DNA of 64,000 nt from Cladocopium goreaui (taxonomy: Eukaryota; Sar; Dinophyceae; Suessiales; Symbiodiniaceae). The notes beneath the pieces are model-generated. The model searched no databases, was not told the DNA's origin, and saw nothing but the letters and a program-made list of their open reading frames with translations. The stretch's first letter is position 1; the number at the start of each line of letters is the position of its first letter. The position numbers and the translations under genes were made by a program. The stretch is taken from NCBI GenBank assembly GCA_947184155.2, contig CAMXCT020006756.1, forward strand, positions 743,838 to 807,837, read 5' to 3'. Shown piece by piece: positions 52,900 through 64,000 of this stretch.

Positions 52900-55800
52900 G
52901 GGAAGTGGTGATGCTGATCTTACTGGGTCTATGATATGGTGATATATGGTGTATTTGTATGTATTTGTGTCTATGTTTTGTGATGTTTTTTTTTCCACCT
53001 GCCAGGTGCTGGTCTCTAGATTTGTACCAAAACATCTCGGACACTCCCCACACATATACACGCCCACCATCGCGAGCTCGCCTGCTCTCTCGGGCTCGCC
53101 GGACAGCAAGACTAATTATGCCAGATAAAATGTGAAAACATATATGTCAGATACCATGTCGTGAGAATAAAACACAAAACGTCAAATGGTATGAATACTG
53201 TATATATCAAACGTTACGAGTAAATAAGATGTCAGAAAGAATCTCAAAATATATGTCAGGGTATCTGTCAGAACACTTGCCACAGTGGGGCAATCACTCC
53301 TAGAAGTCATTTTTCTGTAAGAATGTGAGTACATGGTGTTCTGTATTTAGAAACAACACATCTCTCGAGCTCTATATTCTCTATGGCTACAGTACCTATA
53401 TCTCTACCTTATCCACCTTCATATAGTCCAAAGAACGTTCATACAAATCTCTCTCGGGATTAATTAATTAGGATAAAACTGGACAACGCAATGATAATAA
53501 AAGGCTGCTGTTTTGCGTTGCTGATCCATAGCATCCGCCATTGTCGAAACATGACGAAACATGGTCAACCGAAGCCCTCTCAGTCACTCCGCCATCGCTT
53601 GCGAGAGCTTGGCGCTTCCAGCCTCTCTGACGTTGGTGTGTTTCGCAGCTTTGCCCAACACACGCAGATTTCTGGCAGTCTCAGATTCCTTCGAGGTGAT
53701 TTGAAGTGACCCCATCAAATGGAAAAAAAATCAAGAGTTCGCGAAAAATGCCAAACCCAATGCTCTGGCGCCAATTACCTAGAGGTTTGGTCCTGTGGCA
53801 TACACACATCCTCGCCATCCAAAATGTAGAATTGCCGAAAGGCCTGGGAGGAGGTGACAGAAGGACCTTGCCAGTATCTGTTTCACAGTTTAAAAAAAAA
53901 CAAAACCAAAATGTGATTTGCGTAGACCTCACGAGGTACGCTCCGCAGAAGAAGAACACACTTTTAATTCCATATGTTCACTGTGCGAAACCTGGTTCAT
54001 GTACGTCGCCTTGGAAAAAAATTAGTGGGCAAGAAAATACCTCGCTTCTGTCAAAATGCAAACGTTTCTTTGAAAGCCTGATCGCCCTTCATAGATTCTG
54101 TCCACACAGACAATGTGATCTACTTGGCAAGCACAGAGCACTGCCAGTAACACGCGGCTACAAAAATCGTCAAAACTGCAAGCTCTTTCCAGCTGCAGAG
54201 GCTGAGGATCCTGCGCGACCCAGAAGCTCTCCCAGAAGGCCACTGTCAGGCGGCACCAAAGCGGCAGTAGCCTATGATGAAAGCTGGGTGCTTGGGGCTG
54301 GGGGCGGGGATGGCTGCAGTAGCCGCTGTTGTGGGTCTATTTCAATCAAAATTAATGAAATTCATACTATTCATCACAAAGAAACCGTTTATAGTTCATC
54401 AGTGCCCAATCCAACATGTAATGTCACCATCAGTCTTTTGGTTCTGACCTATTTTGACCATCAATCTGAACCTATGTGCAATTACCTTTGGAATATGTCG
54501 GGACCATATTCAACCAGCATTGTATATAAACGAGTGCAACATGTTGTATCATGTTGTAACATCATATTTCGCAAGCGACCCACCCTCTAAGAAACTCACC
54601 CATCGAGACAAATGCTCTGAAAGCACATGCCGCAGACCAGACTCCTGCAGGCCATGAGCTCGCAGCTCACTTTCAACAATTTTGAACAACGCCACATGTT
54701 TGTCCTGTGAATATCAAACATGCATCATGTTGGTTTGCCGTCTGCACTGGGCAGGATCTGTTGCCGTGAGTGTATCATTAAAATCCACATCTTGGTAATG
54801 GGTGTTGTTTAAAACATGATGATGCAATGATGCTGTAAAAATACTCGAAACACACCTGGCATCTAGATGCAACAGGTGCAATCATTTCCATGATCAATAG
54901 ACCTTTCGGAATATGGACACAAAGGATGCATTTTTTGCCGTTTACAGCATGGATCCGCTCCGTGGGCACTGGCTGTGCAAGGAGGTCAACCTGAATGGAG
55001 CCATATGGAGCCCAGGGATCCCAACGACAAGAGTCTGGTGTTGGAACCTATCAACGTGTGGAAATCATTGTCTTCTAATATTTGCTTTGTGAGAACAAGC
55101 TGCCACTGGCTGGATACTGGATACCAGTGACTATATATGACTATATTATATATCAAACAAATTCATTCATCATTCTTCTAGTGAGACAATCAGTTTTCAA
55201 TTTTTCATGCCTGCCAGGGCTCCCCGCGGGCAACGATTTGAGAAGCCCCGAAACAAAGCTGTCCCCTGCCTGGTATAAAAAATTTGTTAATGGGTCGCTG
55301 GCCAAAAAAGGGGGACTAAGTACTAAAAAAATATCATGACGCTGCCGGAGTATGTACAGCCATGACAATGGGAACCCGTGACTCGCAACAGGAAAACATA
55401 CAGGTTGAAGCCAAATCAATACAATAATCCACCTAAAGAGTCCATTGAAACTGACTGTAAACAGCACGGATGCCGGGGCTCCTCAATTTGGATAACAGCA
55501 GCAATGCGTTAAATGAAGGCGTGGGAGAAGGAATGTTCTTTGCGTACACAGTGTACATGAATAGGGTGAAATAGAACTACGTATGGTTATACAACCAACA
55601 AAAAAACGGCAAATGATCACTAAACATGGGCAAAAGTACGTATACTTGAACCGACTGAAACAATGACACCAAGAGCACATGAAAAACACTCAGTACAAAT
55701 GGTTTGACAATAATATTATTCTCTTTTCTATGGAGGGGGGGCATTCCTTATAGGGACACTCCTAGAACATTCCTGTTCATTCATTTTAATTCCATATAAT

Positions 55801-56372
55801 TCAATGTCATTCCAAATATTATTTCATTCCAAATAAATATGGTTCATTCAAAAGAAATCATTATTTTTTTTAGATTATTTTAAAGAATTATCTAAATATG
55901 TTACGGTACCATTATTTTTATTGTGGTGTTTTTTTCTACTTGTTTATTTGGAACTTTTGGTTGTTGTTGTTTTTTCAAAATAAGCTTTCGGTGTTTTTAT
56001 TTCTTTTGGAACTTTCTGGATTTGTTGTCTGATTTTGATTTTTGAGATTGCTTTTTTGAGTTTGTTTTGGAAGTGATGGATTGTGTTTTTTTTTGGATTT
56101 TGAATTGTTTAAGATGTGTTTTTTAAAGGATAGCAACTTTCACGAGTAGCCCAGTCCTCTTCACGGTGTTCTTCCTATTAGGATTGTTATTGTTCTTATG
56201 TGTTGATGTAAATGATGATAATGTTGTTGATGATTTTGAGTGGCAGTAACTGTAGAGCTTCCGGATCAAAACGGTTGGTATCATGTTTCCGCCATCTTTC
56301 GACAGTCCAATCACGGACGTCTGCGGTGAGCATAGCATGCAGATTCTGAGGCACACTCATCGGGCAGAGTAC
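52900..56372. other. Probable intronic and intergenic DNA
   Basis: It contains a T-rich stretch at 55865-56115 and a plus-strand 294-codon frame (53706-54590) without coding character. A minus-strand fragment near 54243-54180 (AFWESFWVAQDPQPLQLERA) could be another small exon of the gene around it, but its borders are unclear. Confidence 0.35.
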
Positions 56373-56396
56373 CTGACTAGAAATACGGACCTGCAC
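56373..56396 (-). CDS. Candidate exon VQVRISSQ (possibly longer)
   Basis: A GATTCCAG acceptor follows the upstream exon in phase 0. The frame may stop at CAG|GTACTC after eight codons, or continue through MSVPQNLHAMLTADVRDW and WTVERWRKHDTNRFDPEAL to about 56250. The longer reading looks coding too, so the donor is undecided. Confidence 0.4.
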
Positions 56397-56511
56397 CTGG
56401 AATCTGGAATACTGGTATCATCGACTTTGAACACAAGATATGCTGTGGACAGTTCTCCATGATTTAAATGATTTATATAAATATTGAATAATTTGAAGAA
56501 ACGTTCTTTGC

Positions 56512-56628
56512 CTTGTCTCCAACGCATTTCCCAAGGTCCGGTGTCGTTTCCAGCAAATGCCTAGCCTCTGCAGCAGCCTGTTGCACTGCCTCCAACTCCT
56601 TTGTCGCATTGCCACGCAGCAAAGCCTC
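56512..56628 (-). CDS. Coiled-coil exon EALLRGNATKELEAVQQAAA..., unidentified host gene
   Basis: A CCTGCCAG acceptor, exactly 39 codons, and an AAG|GCAAAG GC donor. The peptide is Ala/Glu/Gln-rich with heptads, ending LLETTPDLGKCVGDK. It is phase 0 on both sides and joins VQVRISSQ downstream. Function unknown. Confidence 0.6.
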
Positions 56629-57875
56629 CTGGCAGGTGGGTCATTGCACACAGGGTTGAAAGATGTTAAAAGGGCTTGTGAGAACAGTCCATTGCTGATC
56701 ATCTGCATGCTGATTTGATATCAATATGGCTATGAGTCAAAACCCTGGTACCCCTAGTGAACCACAAAATAGCTGGTAAATGGATGTTCATCCCATTAAA
56801 AATGTATCTATGGGTATTGATCCATAGCCATATGTGTGTGTGTGTGATACGATTCATGATGAATGATTCAAGAATCAATGCTATTCAGGCATGTTGAGTA
56901 GTTGTGTGATTCCTGATATGTCATGCTACTATGTAGACAATTTTGGAACATCACTTGAACAAACATTTGCTACACAATTTCAACACAGCCACTGATCAAT
57001 GAGCTTGATCAATTCTTTTTGAGGCACATCATCCTCGCTTTGGCAAATTCAGTTCATCAGGGCCGCACCTTTTGCTAAAGCTGCTAAAGTAGTCTACGTG
57101 TATAAGAAGGTGTGCTAGGATGTTCTGCAGTGTTCCCATTGGACGTTCCCAGCATCAGTCGGACATTCCTTGGGGTGACCAAAATCGACCCTCGGATGAT
57201 CCCCACAGGCACCTCAAGGTTCAGCACTGCAGCTGATAGACCTGCATTTAAGTGGGGAATGAATCCCCCACAGCTGGAACATTGGCTTTTAAGATTGTGT
57301 ATGTTTGTGTCAGACTTTAACATGTTGCAAAATAAGCAAAAATCATGTGTTGCAAGCTGGCGATGAGTTTAGAAATAAGAATTTCTTAGATCATCTAGCC
57401 GCTCTGGCCTCCAGTGGATGTTCTAGTGTTAAAACTAGCTCTTTATCAATCACCTGATCCAATCTTTCACGAAGCCATGAGCAATTCTCTTAGGACTGTG
57501 CATGAATCATTGGAAACCCTGTATTCAATGCCTCTATTGCCAAAAAAAACACCAAAAGCGATTGAATGGGTCCGAGAAACGGCTGTAGCTGTGAGCTCGC
57601 TTCATGATGGCTTCGTCCTGCGCAGCTGGGACCTGATTGGTCAATGGGGGAGTTCAGCATCAGAGACATGGAGAGACTGAGAGGACCTACAGGCGGAGAC
57701 TCTCATCTCCCTCTGGTATCTCTACTCCTGTAGAGGGGGAGGGCGGGGGGACAAAACCAACCTGTCGAATTCCACTTTTTTTGCTTGGAGACCTTGGGAT
57801 AGTGATCCAACCCCTCAAACGGAATTTCAAAGTAACATGTCTTAACAAGCCTTGGGTACTGGTTAGAAAATACTT

Positions 57876-58014
57876 GGAGCTAAGCGCAAATATGAGGAGC
57901 TAAGCGCAAGTATGATGACGGCAGCGCAATTTTTGGAGGGATGCCACCCCTACACATGTGCTGCTTCAGTCTGACATGTGCTTAGCTCCTCCCTCCGGAG
58001 CTAAGCGCAAGTAT
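57876..58014. repeat. Dispersed 18-bp motif with a 10-bp hairpin
   Basis: ggagctaagcgcaagtat (one base different in the first copy) occurs at 57876, 57896 and 57997. The last copy is preceded by its inverse: gcttagctcc (57980-57989), a 7-nt loop, and ggagctaagc (57997-58006), a perfect 10-bp stem. It lies just downstream of the stop of the 58144-59998 gene, so it could shape the 3' end of its RNA. Confidence 0.75.
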
Positions 58015-58143
58015 TTAATTTTCATCTGGCTGCCAGTCACATGGAATAACGAGGAATATATATTGATCATTGAGAAAACATGATTGCGAAAATGGAATTT
58101 TAAAATGAAATTTCAATACGACTGTCCCCCCTCAAATTACATT

Positions 58144-59998
58144 TTAAGAGGGTATAGGGATCCTCTGGTCCTTCTTCAACACCGCCTCCAAATCATCAAA
58201 GCCTTTTCTCATGGCCCTCAGCGGCAAGAGTTCTGCGTTGAAGGCATCTGAGCGCTTCAAACTCAGAGATTGCTGAAGAATGCTGATGACATTGTCACAT
58301 CCAAAACCTTAAAGTCTTGGAATCTGAGCTTCCCAGCACAACTTCCTCAACTCGATCGGCCTGAGCCTCCCAAGCAAGGGTATGCATGAAGTGTTGCTGT
58401 CTCCCACAGGTTTCAGTGGGACAGTGGGACCAGTAGAAAACATCCTGCAAAGTCGCAGAACCTCCAGCAGGAACAAAATAATGTACTCATAACATCTCAG
58501 AACTTTTAACTCATAATACTTCTCTGGCAAGTCCTTCTCGAACTTTCATCATGTTGCTTCAAGCTTCCCATGGCCAGTGCTGTGCAATTTCCACCAATTT
58601 CCGCTAGCCTGGCCTCAAGTTTGGCCTCCTCTGCTTGTTGCATCAACTGCTCGCGCTCCAACTGTGCCAGAAACAGCGACTTCTTGTACACATAACATAA
58701 ATTATAAATTGTTATAAAACGTGAGTTGAACTGGATCTGAGAAGGCCTTTGTCGGAAATCTGGTGGCAGTATCGTGATTTTTTGGGACGCTGCAGCGAAG
58801 GGATCTATGCAATCTGTGGAATCTTCATGAATCTTCTAGGTATGCCTTTCAAAATCATTAGATCCTGCCAAAGATTAGTCTGGATCAATCAGTATCCAAC
58901 TTTGAACTCTAACTTCAAACTTGCAAATGCTGTCAACACAAGAAAAGGATAGAAAAGGTGGGGATCAATCAAATTAGATCATTGATTATCATTGAGTATG
59001 TGAGAAACCTCCTACATTTATGTTGGCAAAGATGCAACGAGATGCAACTCATCCACCGCGACTTCCACAGCACCTCCCATTGTTCTTGAGCTTCTTGTTC
59101 AGCTTGTGCTACTGCCTCAGGGTCAAAGTCTTGGCATGTGGCTGAATCATTCCAGGGGAGGTCATAGAGATCACTGTCTTGGAGCCAGCAACCGCCCTTT
59201 GTATCTTGGCTCACAAAATGGCAGCAAAAAAAAAGAGAGCTAAGTTCAAACAGTCTTAACCCATACATATATATATATATAATACTAATATTATATAATA
59301 GTTCGGAACACTTTTGTGATTCTTGCAAGCATTGTGTGAGGTCACTGCGGGATGTACCAAAGCAGGATCGAGTTTGGAATTCTTATAGCAACCAGTACAA
59401 TACAGTCTGCAAAGCAAACGGGTTGATTCCAAAACCGCACACTGCAAACAGCATGACAAAATATGACAAAGTGCTAAACGTATTGACAAAAAAGACTTTT
59501 GGAACCAAATGTCCAGCAATATTTTTGCCAACATCTTTCAGGGATTTTCAGGGGAGGTATAGCAAGACATTGCAATTTCTCAGGGAATCTGGTGGCGATT
59601 CTGAACCCTGGGTGCAGTTGAGAGCTGCGGCTTTTCGTTGGTTTTTGGGATCTGCGAGTTGGCGACGCTCAGACCAACGGTGGAGGTCCAAAAAGTTCAC
59701 CGTTGAGGGCAAACATGTTCTCTATTTGGGAAAAATGATACAGTACTAAATAATCATGATCGGAAATAACATGAAGAGACCGTAAGAACTGGTTTATCAT
59801 GTTTCATCTTGTATGTTGATATGTTTTGAGCATGCTGTTAAGGGATGTTAAGGGCAACAAGGATGTCAAGCATCATGTTCATTTCTAAACTAAAATCACT
59901 TTTTGTGTGCCCAGCAGTCCACAGCTCTGGTTGAACTTCCGGTACTGATCCATTTGGCGAAAGGAACTTCTCAAACCTCCCTCCATGATCTCTGCCAT
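58144..59998 (-). CDS. Four-exon gene for a 156-aa coiled-coil protein, unidentified
   Basis: Exons 59998-59911, 59204-59074, 58682-58595 and 58307-58144 join in phase from ATG to TAA (471 nt). The product begins MAEIMEGGLRSSFRQMDQYR, contains SDLYDLPWNDSATC, then a Glu/Gln/Ala-rich coiled coil (AVAQAEQEAQEQWEKSLFLA, LEREQLMQQAEEAKLEARLA), then GFGCDNVISILQQSLSLKR and LRAMRKGFDDLEAVLKKDQ. Donors are GC, GT and GT. The second exon's acceptor follows a long T-rich tract. The first ATG lies two bases after a CAG-TAG sequence that could accept the spliced leader. The family is not recognised; a small helical structural or complex-subunit protein is likely from composition only. Confidence 0.65.
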
Positions 59999-59999
59999 T

Positions 60000-62422
60000 C
60001 TACTGGGACCTAATGGAGCCAGATGCACGTGCATGTAACATCATGTAACGTAGGCAAATGATTGGTATTGGTCTCTGACTCTTAATGTAGCTTGTCTCTT
60101 GCAAGCCCTGCTCAGTCACAGGGGCACGACAAGTGCTGCTTGCAAGTGTGGCTGCCGAATCAAACTAATAAATACTAATAATTACAATAATAATATATAC
60201 TGCATATTCGCTCAATTCAATATCTGTCACTGGGTTGGTCATGATTCTATTCTTGGTGAATCAGAACTGGATTCAAGCCATCTCAAGTGAATTCAATCAC
60301 AGCATTGCAAATACTGGAATCCATTCATGCTCACTGTGCAAATGGCGGCCAGCAACAGGCCAGTTTGGTTGGAACTGTCCAAGGATGCCATTCAAATGAG
60401 ATATTGTGAAGATGGGCGGAACATTGAGGAAACAAACTTGTGACATGCACGAGTATGCTGCAAAAGAATGCGCATTCAGTAATTGTACGTTTGCAAGTCG
60501 GATGTATTACTCGCTTTGAAATTTGACCACTACGTTGAACATGATCAGATCATTCAAAAGATCTGGCCACACAAAGATCAATGAAACCTCAGCATCATCA
60601 TTACCATGACAACCCAAGCCCAAACAATAATTATTGCAACCATTACCACCACTCTTATATACAGTAACATACAGTAACGTGTTTTCATCATCAGTAGCAT
60701 CAGAGCAGCTGGTCAGCGTCATCACCATCTGATCTCAATGGTCACAAAATTCACAAAGACATTAACCAATGGATACCAATGGTATCATCGCCATCACATG
60801 CAGTGACAGCAACAATGATCACAATATATCATAATGGTATAATTTATTATTTATAAGTTTATAAAGAAATTAATAACAGGCGGCATTTTCATGTTGATAG
60901 GTGATTGATAACCAGCAGAAACCCCATACAATTGCCGTCGACGATTCTGATCTTGGGTACAAAGTCGAGCGTTTGAAATGCATCCCTGGACTAGATTCAC
61001 TTCTACAATTTGGCCTCTACTCCAATTTTCAGGTCATGCCATAAAAGCAGCCTGTCTTGAAGCTTCAAAAGGCAACAAACTATCTGAAGAGAAATGATAT
61101 TTCTGAAGCTCGTGGGATTCACAGACGACACCGAGTGTGTCTGAGGTCAAAACCAACGAGCTCCACTTACTCACGAAAAAAACGCGTCGGTCTGGCTAAC
61201 GCACGTGTGCAGACTGGCCAGCCGCGGTTTGCTGGGCACCGGGGGATTGTCTAACAATCAAATCCATAGTCTTGTTGAATCCCAACTAGTCAAAGTAGCA
61301 CAAGGCTGTACAAAGATCATGAATATTGGTTAACAAATGTTCACACATGTTCACACAGCTTCAACTTTGGTTTGCAGTCTCATCACGGCAATCAGTGAGA
61401 TGACACCTCGAGTAGCCAAGTCCAACGCGTATGTACCATTACGTATCCACGATTGCAATGTTTGGCCAACAGATAATTGCAGTAACTTTGCACAACTCCT
61501 GTCATACGAACTCTCTGCATACTGTATCTGTTTGAGAGAAAAACAGGATCCACACATCTTGAAAGGGGTTGACTTGGATGACATGATCACTGCAATGATC
61601 TGTAATGTGTGACTATCACTTTGAGGCATATCAAGCAGGACAACAAAAAAATGTTCCTGTTGTTTGTTAATGATAAAGTACATTAAAGTACTATAATGTC
61701 AATATTGAATGAAATTGTATCCAGTTTGCATTGCTCATACCGCAGTATGATGCATATCTGCGTACTTCGTTCAAACTTTCTGCCGAATCACAGATAAAGT
61801 GCCACTTGTACCATGAACACAAGGACTTTCCTTGTGTTTGGCCAACAATCCCGGCCCAGAATCGATTCCGTGGCTCGACCATCACAAGCTGCTCGGCTCT
61901 CATGGGTCCGAGTTTTGGGAGCCGTCACCCATGAGCCTCGGCTCGGATCGGCTCGGGACGAGTCCGATGTGTCTCTCTGCGTCCAAGGCACCTCATGAGC
62001 ACGTCCAGCTTGACGCTCAAGTTTCCTTAGGTGTCTAGTGACATGGCTGGAGCAACTGTCAGGACCTATCCGGTTCCGACAGATGTTACTCCCAAAGCTT
62101 GCAACTGGATGTAACCAACACTTATCAACTCTTGTCACGTACTGTCCTTTTTACTATTGAACTCGTGTCGATCCAAGATATCCATATTGTCCATTTTGTC
62201 CTCTTCAAAGCAATCACCTCCAGGAGGTCAGTTTGGACCACTTCTCGTGATTTCCCTGTTGTTCAATCGCACTGTAGCCGTTTGTCAATCAACCAACCGG
62301 TTGAAAAAAAACATCTATATGGGTATCCTTTGATAAAACATGTTGATCAAACTTCCATGTTTGCTCATGTTTGTTGGTTAAACATGGTTAAACAACAAGT
62401 TTTGCTCATTTTTGTTGCTTAC
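60000..62422. other. Mostly intergenic/intronic DNA
   Basis: One more minus-strand exon candidate, KSREVVQTDLLE with a GAG|GTGATT donor (about 62267-62229), does not fit the phase of the exon at 62423. Near 61899-61933 an inverted pair catgggt...acccatg flanks 21 bp. Nothing else is supported. Confidence 0.3.
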
Positions 62423-62513
62423 TATCCGGGATATCTCCCCCATGTTCGAGGCAAAGTTTCTCTCCAGGTCTTCGAGTTTCTGCTTGGTTTCATCCAACTG
62501 ATGGGAAACGTGC
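62423..62513 (-). CDS. Coiled-coil exon HVSHQLDETKQKLEDLERNF..., unidentified host gene
   Basis: A CTCAG acceptor, one base plus 30 codons, and a GTAAGC donor. The peptide continues ASNMGEISRI and has clear heptads. Its partner exons were not found, so it may belong to a gene that starts right of this point. Confidence 0.55.
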
Positions 62514-64000
62514 CTGAGTGTCCAGGTGCGCTATGGTGCACTTTCATCTGAAACGGGAAGAACAGAAAAATACCACCAAGAGAAGTATAAAACTATATAA
62601 AACTGATGATATCTGATGATTAAAATAGACAGTATAAAGCAATAGGACATGGATTGCATCCAAGGTGCTCCAGATCGCGGCGGGAGACCTCTTCAGTCCT
62701 GCCCACGGTGATACCGGGTGTATGGTGACAAGGGCCCGAAACATCCGAAGCCGCAACAATTGGCTGGAAAGATCTGGAAAGGATTGGCCTCTTTAAATTC
62801 TTTAATAATTACACTGCACAAGCTTCACGTAGTTTGAAAACAGTTTGCTAGCCTCTGAAAAAATGCCTCGTCGTAGTCCTGAGCTCAGCTAGGGCATGAC
62901 TATGTGCAAAGATGCAGTTAGAGCATCATATTGTCTGAAGGAAACTGCTCCGGGTGTTGGATCAAACGGAAAGAAGACAACTGTGATACAAGACTCAGGA
63001 CAGCACAGGACAAGGCTAACTTGGGCATTCGGCCACAGTATCAAGTGGAAAAGGGTCGTCTGGTTCGTTGGTACTGAAATGAGGTTTTTCAGTTTGATCC
63101 TGCGTCAAGCCAAGAAGCCGATCGATGGCAAATCCACCTTGACATTCGGGATATCTCAAGATCAAACCACGGGCTGTTTGGTGCAACATGACTGAAAGGC
63201 AGCTCTCATGTGCTTGGGCTTTGCTGCATTGCTTGGACACAGTTCAACTGCTTCAGAAAACCCGCGTCAACTCTGCCAAGGGTCAAAAAGCTCGCATTTT
63301 TGATTTGAAGCTGGCTTTCACTCGCCTCGAAGGACCTCAAAACACTACTACTGTATCGCGATCAATGGAACAGGATCAAACCTCTATCCATTACTGCATT
63401 GCATGTAATGTAAATTGCAGTGCTCCAATCATGCAATTCAAGGCCATCATGAGAAGATGGTTTCCCTTTTTACGAAGGGATCCCAAGATTCCCCAAACCT
63501 GTTGTTTTCCAGAAGAACTGCAGAAGCTCAACTCAATCCTGCTGTTCCTGAGACACAACATGGTGATTTGGCCAAGAAACCCATCTCGACTTTTCACCTT
63601 GGTGCCATGACCCCATGACCGAGCATCAACGTTTGATGTCTTTGGAGAGGACAGTTTTGTGGTTCCAAAAGGGCATTTTGGTGGCAAAAGGACTCCAGGC
63701 TGTCCAGACTTTGCAGCCCTCCGAGGTTCAAATTTCTTCAATGATTTCAATGGTTAACATGCCAAACGCCAAGTCACCGTCCATTTGCCACCTTCAGCAG
63801 GTCCTTCGACGATACCCTCCAAGTCACCGTTGGTCTGACAAGAGCAGCTGCATTCGAATAGACTTTGCTGTCGAAAAGGGTATGGTTTGGTATCATCAGT
63901 GATTAGGCTATGGGTTTCCGCATCTGAGCAGAACTTATATCAATACCTGATATATAACGTGAATATGAGATAATCCCGACTTTCAATCTATTAATCTATC
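62514..64000. other. Right edge, no firm gene
   Basis: A minus-strand stretch near 62740-62655 reads GRTEEVSRRDLEHLGC. On the plus strand, frames near 63240-63340 (QLLQKTRVNSAKGQKARIF) and 63627-63750 (DVFGEDSFVVPKGHFGGK) look mildly coding. None has enough context for a call. Confidence 0.25.

Noticed and set aside
53706-54590. 294-codon plus-strand ORF
   Set aside because: No coding composition, motifs or splice context; likely a chance open frame.
58309-58530. 73-codon minus ORF and an alternative frame with YWSHCPTETCGRQQHF
   Set aside because: Joining the exon at 58682-58595 directly to 58307-58144 preserves phase, which makes this stretch intronic; neither frame connects in phase to both neighbours.
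61837-61990. GC-rich stretch with ggctcgga repeats and an open minus frame
   Set aside because: Repetitive words explain the open frame; no exon borders or family resemblance.

Overview
The window looks like nuclear DNA of a dinoflagellate, most likely a Symbiodiniaceae-type alga. At the left edge is an intraflagellar transport gene (IFT81), so the organism is flagellated. Its introns use GT, GC and GA donors, and every acceptor reads AG|G, which is the dinoflagellate pattern. The intergenic DNA is full of micro- and minisatellites. Genes are cut into exons of roughly 30-160 bp, so most long open frames in the window are not genes. There are no prokaryotic operons, CRISPR arrays or recognisable tRNA or rRNA genes.

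Layout. 1-2862 (minus): 5' part of IFT81, ten exons, running off the left edge. 2863-5220: mostly non-coding, with weak exon candidates. 5372-24460 (minus): a giant (~19.1 kb) Ty1/copia-like LTR retrotransposon inserted in TA-repeat DNA. It has a short 5' LTR and leader, then three cistrons. ORF1 (3071 aa) carries a long coiled coil, a Gag-like region, two CCCH zinc fingers, protease, integrase, reverse transcriptase and RNase H. ORF2 (2670 aa) overlaps ORF1 in the -1 frame; it is mostly unknown but carries three zinc-binding-like clusters and a Tpt1/KptA-like RNA 2'-phosphotransferase (ADP-ribosyltransferase fold) module. ORF3 (~311 aa) starts 19 nt after the ORF2 stop. A G-rich tract and a diverged 3' LTR follow. 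All three frames are open although the LTRs have drifted far apart.

24.5-44.8 kb: repeat-rich intergenic DNA with a few candidate exons, an ATCT tetranucleotide array (32.1-32.6 kb), an ACT/ACC trinucleotide array (41.0-41.25 kb) and a diverged tandem duplication (41.5-41.8 kb). 44.86-48.72 kb: four tandem arrays one after another, namely GA dinucleotide, a 16-bp minisatellite of about 2.75 kb, a 72-bp array and a 30-bp array. The last two have unit lengths divisible by three and stay open as peptide repeats.

49.2-62.5 kb: minus-strand host genes in small exons. One four-exon gene (58144-59998) can be joined in phase from ATG to stop as a 156-aa coiled-coil protein. To its left is a longer, only partly assembled gene (exons between about 49.2 and 56.6 kb). 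Another coiled-coil exon lies at 62.4 kb. No function can be given to these genes from sequence alone.

The most interesting system is the retrotransposon: a copia machinery ORF followed by a second ORF almost as large that carries an RNA-end-processing-type fold, inside LTRs that contain a motif matching the 3' half of the dinoflagellate spliced leader. All functional statements rest on motif reading; nothing was searched in a database.
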